DNA from: an uncultured Actinomyces sp.
Lineage (GTDB): Bacteria > Actinomycetota > Actinomycetes > Actinomycetales > Actinomycetaceae
Length of the DNA: 64,000 bases
Direction: 5' to 3'
NCBI GenBank assembly: GCA_900541895.1
Contig: UWSI01000001.1
Location: 112,810 to 176,809, forward strand
The notes beneath the pieces are model-generated. The model made no database searches, had not been told where the DNA came from, and was given only the letters and a program-made list of their open reading frames with translations. Below, piece by piece: positions 60,179 to 64,000 of this stretch. Every line of letters begins with the position of its first letter. The stretch's first letter is position 1. The position numbers and the translations under genes were made by a program.

Positions 60179-62029
60179 TCAGTCTTGTTGAACATCGCTG
60201 TGCCGCGGACGCACTGCATCCTCGGGCACTCGAGGTCCGCTGTTCAAACGAGTTGTTTCTTCTTCGTGACGTTTCGCCGTAGCTTCGCGTTCCGCCAAGA
60301 CATCGTCACCGGGACCGGCGTAAATCTGATTGCGCTCATCGGCATCGGGAGATCCTGAGAAGAGGCGCTCCCCGCGAACGACAGTCGCATCCATATGAGC
60401 GTGACCGGACTGTATCTGAGGGGATGAGGCCTGCGCATTGTCACCGTCCGCCTGGGCCTGAGGCAAGAGCGCGGTCGATCCCCCACCAAGGTGGTTCTTA
60501 CCTAGACGCGCATTGGCCTCGGCAACCTTTTCGGCTAGTTGCTCGGCAACCAAAGAATGCAGCATCGTCTGTGAAAAAACCTGGGTCTGCGCGTCATTTG
60601 CCGAGGCCACCGCTGTGACCTTCCCCGTATCAGCAAGTTCACGCTGACGCTGGGCCATTGCCCTCCTGCGCGCGCGCTTGGCTTTCTGTCGGGCTGCCAA
60701 GAGCCGCACAGAATGCACGGCGTCATCGAGGGGGTCCGAATCAGCCTTTTCTTCTGTCTTGCCCTGAGAAGAAACAGGCGAGGCCTGAGTGGGCTTTCCT
60801 ACCGGCGAAACCGGATGCAAGTTGGGGTCACCCGTCGTATCGGCGGCAATACCCGACAGTTCCTTCGCCAGTCGGGCGACGGCCTCGCGAGAGGTATCCT
60901 GCGTGACTTTCTCAACCTCCAAGGACTGAACACGCGTATGAGGACGGATCGCAGGATCCTCATCAACAACCCAACGAATCATGTTTTCACGTAGGTAGCA
61001 GCGCAGGTCCCACAGCGCTCCGGAGTCCTTGGCAGAGACAACAATGCGAACGGTTATTGTCGTTTCATTCGAGTCAGCAACCTGAACGGCCCACGAACGC
61101 CCATCCCACAAATCAGTTGCAAGAAGAAGCTTTTGAACGTGACTGCGGATCAGAGTTAAAGGCGCCGCCCAGTCGAGCTTGAGTTCGACATTACCCAGCT
61201 GGGTTGCCGCGCGACGCGTCCAGTTTTCGAAGGTGTTGGACGTGAAGTAGGTCGAGGGAACGATAAGCCGGCGTTCGTCTGGGAGCCGAACAACAACGTA
61301 AGAAAGAGTGATCTCTTCAACCTTGCCCGAGGCATTGTCCTTACCGACAACGACCACATCGCCCACGCGAATTGCATCCGTGAAAGCCAATTGAATACCG
61401 GCAAAAACATTTCCCAAGGTCTGCTGAGCTGCAAGACCGGCGATCACCGAAATGATACCGGCAGAGGCCAGAACGGTTGCCATTGCCTGACGCGCAGCGT
61501 CAAAAGTAAAGAGGGCTGCGCAAACACCGAGAAGGATAACCAGAGCCTGTAGGAGACGACGGATGACCTGCGCTTGGGTTTCAAACTTACGGGAAACCCC
61601 TCCGTCTTTTTCCTGGCGGATTCGTGCCGCGTCTTCGAAGATCCACGCGCTGTCGTAGACCATCCAGGTCATCGTCAAAATGCCAATAATGAGCAGAACA
61701 TGGGAGATAAAACCCACCATTCCGCCATTGGACCAATCTGACAAAGTGGTGTTGACCAGCATGAATTGCAGGCCAGCCCACGCACCCCAAGCCATCGCAG
61801 TGATGTAGTACGAGGTCCGGACGCGTTTGGTAACTGCTGCAAAATAGCGCGAGCGACGGGCAATTGGACGCGTCAAAAGGGCGATCACCAGCGCGACAAC
61901 GAAGGCGATAACCAGACCAACTGCGGCGCCGAAGATCAGCGATGCCAAGTCCAGCGCATTTTGAACAGCGGCCTGTGCAACACCCGTTGGCGAAGGCGAA
62001 GGTGTCGGATCATCGGCACTGAAAATCAT
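60179..62029 (-). CDS. MscS-family mechanosensitive ion channel with long C-terminal tail
   Basis: 616 aa. Four or five TM helices (about 30-215), with the pore helix ATVLASAGIISVIAGLAAQQTLGNVFAGIQLAFTDAIRVGD and then the MscS beta domain VVVVGKDNASGKVEEITLSYVVVRLPDERRLIVPSTYFTSNTFENW. Beyond about 400 the sequence is a long, charged, Ala/Gln-rich tail of roughly 200 residues, probably disordered, not present in E. coli MscS. Protects against hypo-osmotic shock by releasing solutes. The tail may sense crowding or bind partners (inference). Confidence 0.92.
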   Translation of the reverse strand: MIFSADDPTPSPSPTGVAQAAVQNALDLASLIFGAAVGLVIAFVVALVIALLTRPIARRSRYFAAVTKRVRTSYYITAMAWGAWAGLQFMLVNTTLSDWSNGGMVGFISHVLLIIGILTMTWMVYDSAWIFEDAARIRQEKDGGVSRKFETQAQVIRRLLQALVILLGVCAALFTFDAARQAMATVLASAGIISVIAGLAAQQTLGNVFAGIQLAFTDAIRVGDVVVVGKDNASGKVEEITLSYVVVRLPDERRLIVPSTYFTSNTFENWTRRAATQLGNVELKLDWAAPLTLIRSHVQKLLLATDLWDGRSWAVQVADSNETTITVRIVVSAKDSGALWDLRCYLRENMIRWVVDEDPAIRPHTRVQSLEVEKVTQDTSREAVARLAKELSGIAADTTGDPNLHPVSPVGKPTQASPVSSQGKTEEKADSDPLDDAVHSVRLLAARQKAKRARRRAMAQRQRELADTGKVTAVASANDAQTQVFSQTMLHSLVAEQLAEKVAEANARLGKNHLGGGSTALLPQAQADGDNAQASSPQIQSGHAHMDATVVRGERLFSGSPDADERNQIYAGPGDDVLAEREATAKRHEEETTRLNSGPRVPEDAVRPRHSDVQQD

Positions 62030-62178
62030 AAAACCGTCCTTGAATCACTCATTTTGTACTCCCTCAAGCCTAGGCGCGATCATTGAGAATCGCCTGAGCC
62101 TTGAATCGATGGGCAGCATCATGAGTCCCAGAATATCAAGGAAAAATAGACATGTGACGGTCATCACTGCCATTCTTT

Positions 62179-62208
62179 TTGCTTTAACGCCTCGCTTCTG
62201 CCTAATAT
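62179..62208 (+). promoter_or_regulatory. Promoter of the tRNA cluster
   Basis: TTGCTT (62179-62184), 18-bp spacer, TAATAT (62203-62208), about 40 nt before tRNA-Glu. Confidence 0.55.
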
Positions 62209-62247
62209 TCTCTTCGTCCTCGGACGCCAGACCGGTGGCCGACAGTG

Positions 62248-62320
<73 letters not shown>

Positions 62321-62381
62321 CTTCTTCGAAGTCGCTCGTGTCGACAGTGAAGAAAATTTCAATAGGCTTCACCTATTGTGA

Positions 62382-62455
62382 GGCCCCGTAGCGCAGTTGG
62401 TTAGCGCGCCGCCCTGTCACGGCGGAGGTCGCGGGTTCAAGTCCCGTCGGGGTCG
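62382..62455 (+). tRNA. tRNA-Asp (anticodon GTC)
   Basis: 74 nt; anticodon loop CTGTCAC on CCGCC/GGCGG, acceptor GGCCCCG/CGGGGTC, T-loop GGTTCAAGTC; CCA not encoded. Confidence 0.94.
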
Positions 62456-62483
62456 CAAGACCAGGCCAGTAGGTTTCGGTCCT

Positions 62484-62559
62484 GGCTCTGTAGCTCAGTT
62501 GGTAGAGCGTTCGACTGAAAATCGAAAGGTCACCGGATCGACGCCGGTCGGAGCCACCA
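62484..62559 (+). tRNA. tRNA-Phe (anticodon GAA), CCA encoded
   Basis: 73 nt plus encoded CCA (62557-62559). Anticodon loop CTGAAAA on TTCGA/TCGAA, acceptor GGCTCTG/CGGAGCC. Last of three tRNAs reading in one direction. Confidence 0.94.
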
Positions 62560-62562
62560 GAT

Positions 62563-62587
62563 AAAACCCTCGCACCGCGAGGGTTTT
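62563..62587 (+). terminator. Terminator of the tRNA cluster
   Basis: 11-bp stem AAAACCCTCGC/GCGAGGGTTTT with loop ACC, ending in TTTT, directly after tRNA-Phe. The following 240 bp to the adhesin start are AT-rich, with TTGACA at 62690 but no firm -10. Confidence 0.9.
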
Positions 62588-62826
62588 GTTGTATCTACTG
62601 CGACCAGAATCACACCACCTCCCCCAAACTTCGCAACTCGAAGCACAAACCGCTTTTGACCTGCAACGATACCTGCAGGACAACGCTGATTGACAACATG
62701 GTCAACCAGAATGACACACTGAGAAAGCCACCTGAGAACTTTTAGACCATCCCAGATATTTGTGAATTCATCGCTGAACTGACTAGCATTTAGTTATCCC
62801 ACACAAATCAATCAGGAGATTTTCAG

Positions 62827-64000
62827 GTGTCGATACGCGTTCAAACTCTTACAAGATCAGCGATTTCGGGGCTTTCAATGCTCCTCGCATGTTTCCTCGC
62901 ATTGGCCTATTTCGTCGTTTCTCAAGGCGTGTCACAGGCCGCAACCGTCAACGACATCGTCAAGGATGTCAAACTCTCTGGAGTCAGCTCCTCAACGAAG
63001 CTTGGCGTTGGCACCATGATGCAGGTTGACTTCACCATCGACGGAACTGGGAAGGCGATCCGCCAGGGAGACACTTTCACCATCCAAGCACCCCCGGAGC
63101 TCAATACCTTCGCTTCGACCGGCACACAACTTCAATTCGACATGATCGCCCCTGATGGTCAGGTCGCTGTCAATTGCTCTGCTCCCGCACCTGAACCCGG
63201 AGCGGTTATTACCTGTACCTTCACAGACTACGCAAACTCCCACCAAAACATCACCGGTTCAGGTTGGGCAAAGATGAGCGCAGCTGCAAAGACCACTGCT
63301 GGCGCTGTGTCCTTCTTGATTGATGGCAAGGCTGTTTCTGTTCCGCTCCCCGGTGACGGGACCGGAATTGGCGATACCAATATCGGAAAAACCACCAAAC
63401 ACAACAAGGGCGGAACAGTCGACTCCGATGATCCTTCGTTGATTAACTGGTCGATCAACGTCGTGGAGTCGGGAATCTCAGTCGAGACCATCACTGTTGA
63501 CGACACCTTCACGAATGACAATGGTGGCTACACCCTAGCCAACGAGCCCTCAATGTCAGTGTGGGCTAACGGAGATGACTTCCCATTGGGCGATTCCACA
63601 ACGGTATCGAATGGCGACGCTCTGAACGGCGGCACCTTCACCGTCACGAAGAAAGCCGACGGCAGCGGTTTCACCGCGACTTGGCCGAAGGGCAACGGAA
63701 ACGCAATCTATTCGATCTCCTATAACACCAAGATCAAGAACCCGGCGATGGTCGGTAAGTCTGCGACCTTCACTAACAACGCCTCTGTCAACGCTGTTGC
63801 ATTGGTCGGAAAAGCGGTAATCACGGCCGATGGTGGTGGTTCCACCGACGACAACCCCTCATTGCCTCGCCCCACCCCGAGCACAACGACTCCGCAACCT
63901 ACCCCGAGCACGACAACACCGGCGCCAACCCCCAGCACAACCACTCCGGCGCCAACCCCCAGCACAACCACTCCGGCGCCAACCCCCAGCACAACCACTC
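62827..64000 (+). CDS. MSCRAMM-like adhesin, 5' part (runs off window)
   Basis: GTG at 62827 with AGGAG nine nt upstream; open to the window end (391 codons). Signal peptide (about 1-38, ...AYFVVSQGVSQAA). Two Ig-like adhesin domains: about 40-170 (KLSGVSSSTKLGVGTMMQVDF..., QGDTFTIQAPPEL) like an SdrG-N2/Big_8-type fold, and about 195-340 (DDPSLINWSINVVESGISVETITVDDTF) like a collagen-binding/Cna-type N3. A stalk of PAPTPSTTT repeats begins near residue 350. The C-terminus, presumably with a sorting signal, is outside. Probably host-ligand binding. Base use is like the other surface genes here. Confidence 0.85.
   Translation, partial: MSIRVQTLTRSAISGLSMLLACFLALAYFVVSQGVSQAATVNDIVKDVKLSGVSSSTKLGVGTMMQVDFTIDGTGKAIRQGDTFTIQAPPELNTFASTGTQLQFDMIAPDGQVAVNCSAPAPEPGAVITCTFTDYANSHQNITGSGWAKMSAAAKTTAGAVSFLIDGKAVSVPLPGDGTGIGDTNIGKTTKHNKGGTVDSDDPSLINWSINVVESGISVETITVDDTFTNDNGGYTLANEPSMSVWANGDDFPLGDSTTVSNGDALNGGTFTVTKKADGSGFTATWPKGNGNAIYSISYNTKIKNPAMVGKSATFTNNASVNAVALVGKAVITADGGGSTDDNPSLPRPTPSTTTPQPTPSTTTPAPTPSTTTPAPTPSTTTPAPTPSTTT
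63871..64000 (+). repeat. 27-bp tandem repeat coding for a Pro/Thr stalk
   Basis: At least four to five 27-bp units (PAPTPSTTT per unit), the last three nearly identical at DNA level, continuing past the window end. Confidence 0.92.

Overview
The window is a contiguous piece of an actinobacterial chromosome, most likely from the Actinomycetaceae (Schaalia/Actinomyces type). This rests on moderately high GC, HspR/HAIR control of clpB and dnaK, GTP-type PEP carboxykinase, MurT/GatD, DUF2510, DUF4235, DUF4921 and DUF47-PiT proteins, choice-of-anchor M surface proteins, LAXTG sorting signals, and many genes whose start codon lies 6-7 nt after a TANNNT -10 box (leaderless transcription). No plasmid or phage genes are visible; most of the window is core genome.

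Layout. 1-2.8 kb: end of a DASS carboxylate transporter, then a cNMP-domain histidine kinase and a receiver-only response regulator. 2.9-5.7 kb: large surface protein with a Zur-like palindrome over its promoter. 5.7-9 kb: SDR, exonuclease III, serine hydrolase, TetR. 9-11.7 kb: clpB with a HAIR box. 11.8-14.7 kb: murT-gatD plus a membrane protein (lipid II amidation). 14.8-20.3 kb: GtrA protein, dnaK-grpE-dnaJ-hspR under two HAIR boxes, S4 protein. 20.4-28.5 kb: RlmC, a LAKTG surface protein, a phosphodiester glycosidase with a GT2-GtrA fusion, a GNAT acetyltransferase broken at a G10 tract, MarR, M18 aminopeptidase. 28.6-36 kb: Nudix, AspT-type transporter, DUF2510 and coiled-coil membrane proteins, TetR/aldo-keto reductase, ACT and DUF4921 proteins.

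36-37.45 kb is the one clearly accessory-looking stretch. Two copies of a roughly 185-bp structured repeat flank a small acidic ORF of lower GC and two isolated type I-E CRISPR-repeat-like units, beside tRNA-Ser(CGA). 37.6-41.9 kb: SCP-like protein, DUF4235, solute-binding-like lipoprotein, LssY_C membrane protein, FMN reductase. 42-51.3 kb: a MoxR-DUF58-VWA (Bat-like) cluster split by an oppositely oriented LAHTG surface protein, preceded by a 650-aa anchored protein. 51.4-62 kb: pckG, DUF47-PiT phosphate uptake, septum-formation lipoprotein, MutT1-like protein, an NAD(P)-binding pseudogene, tRNA-Lys, two tandem EamA exporters, msrB, MscS channel. 62.2-64 kb: tRNA-Glu, tRNA-Asp and tRNA-Phe, then the 5' part of an MSCRAMM-like adhesin that runs off the end in a 9-residue Pro/Thr repeat.

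Across the whole window the heptamer CGAGGCC (either strand) is strongly over-represented: about 87 by hand count, against about 16 expected from base composition. It occurs in several reading frames and on both strands. This is the most striking signal that annotation does not explain.
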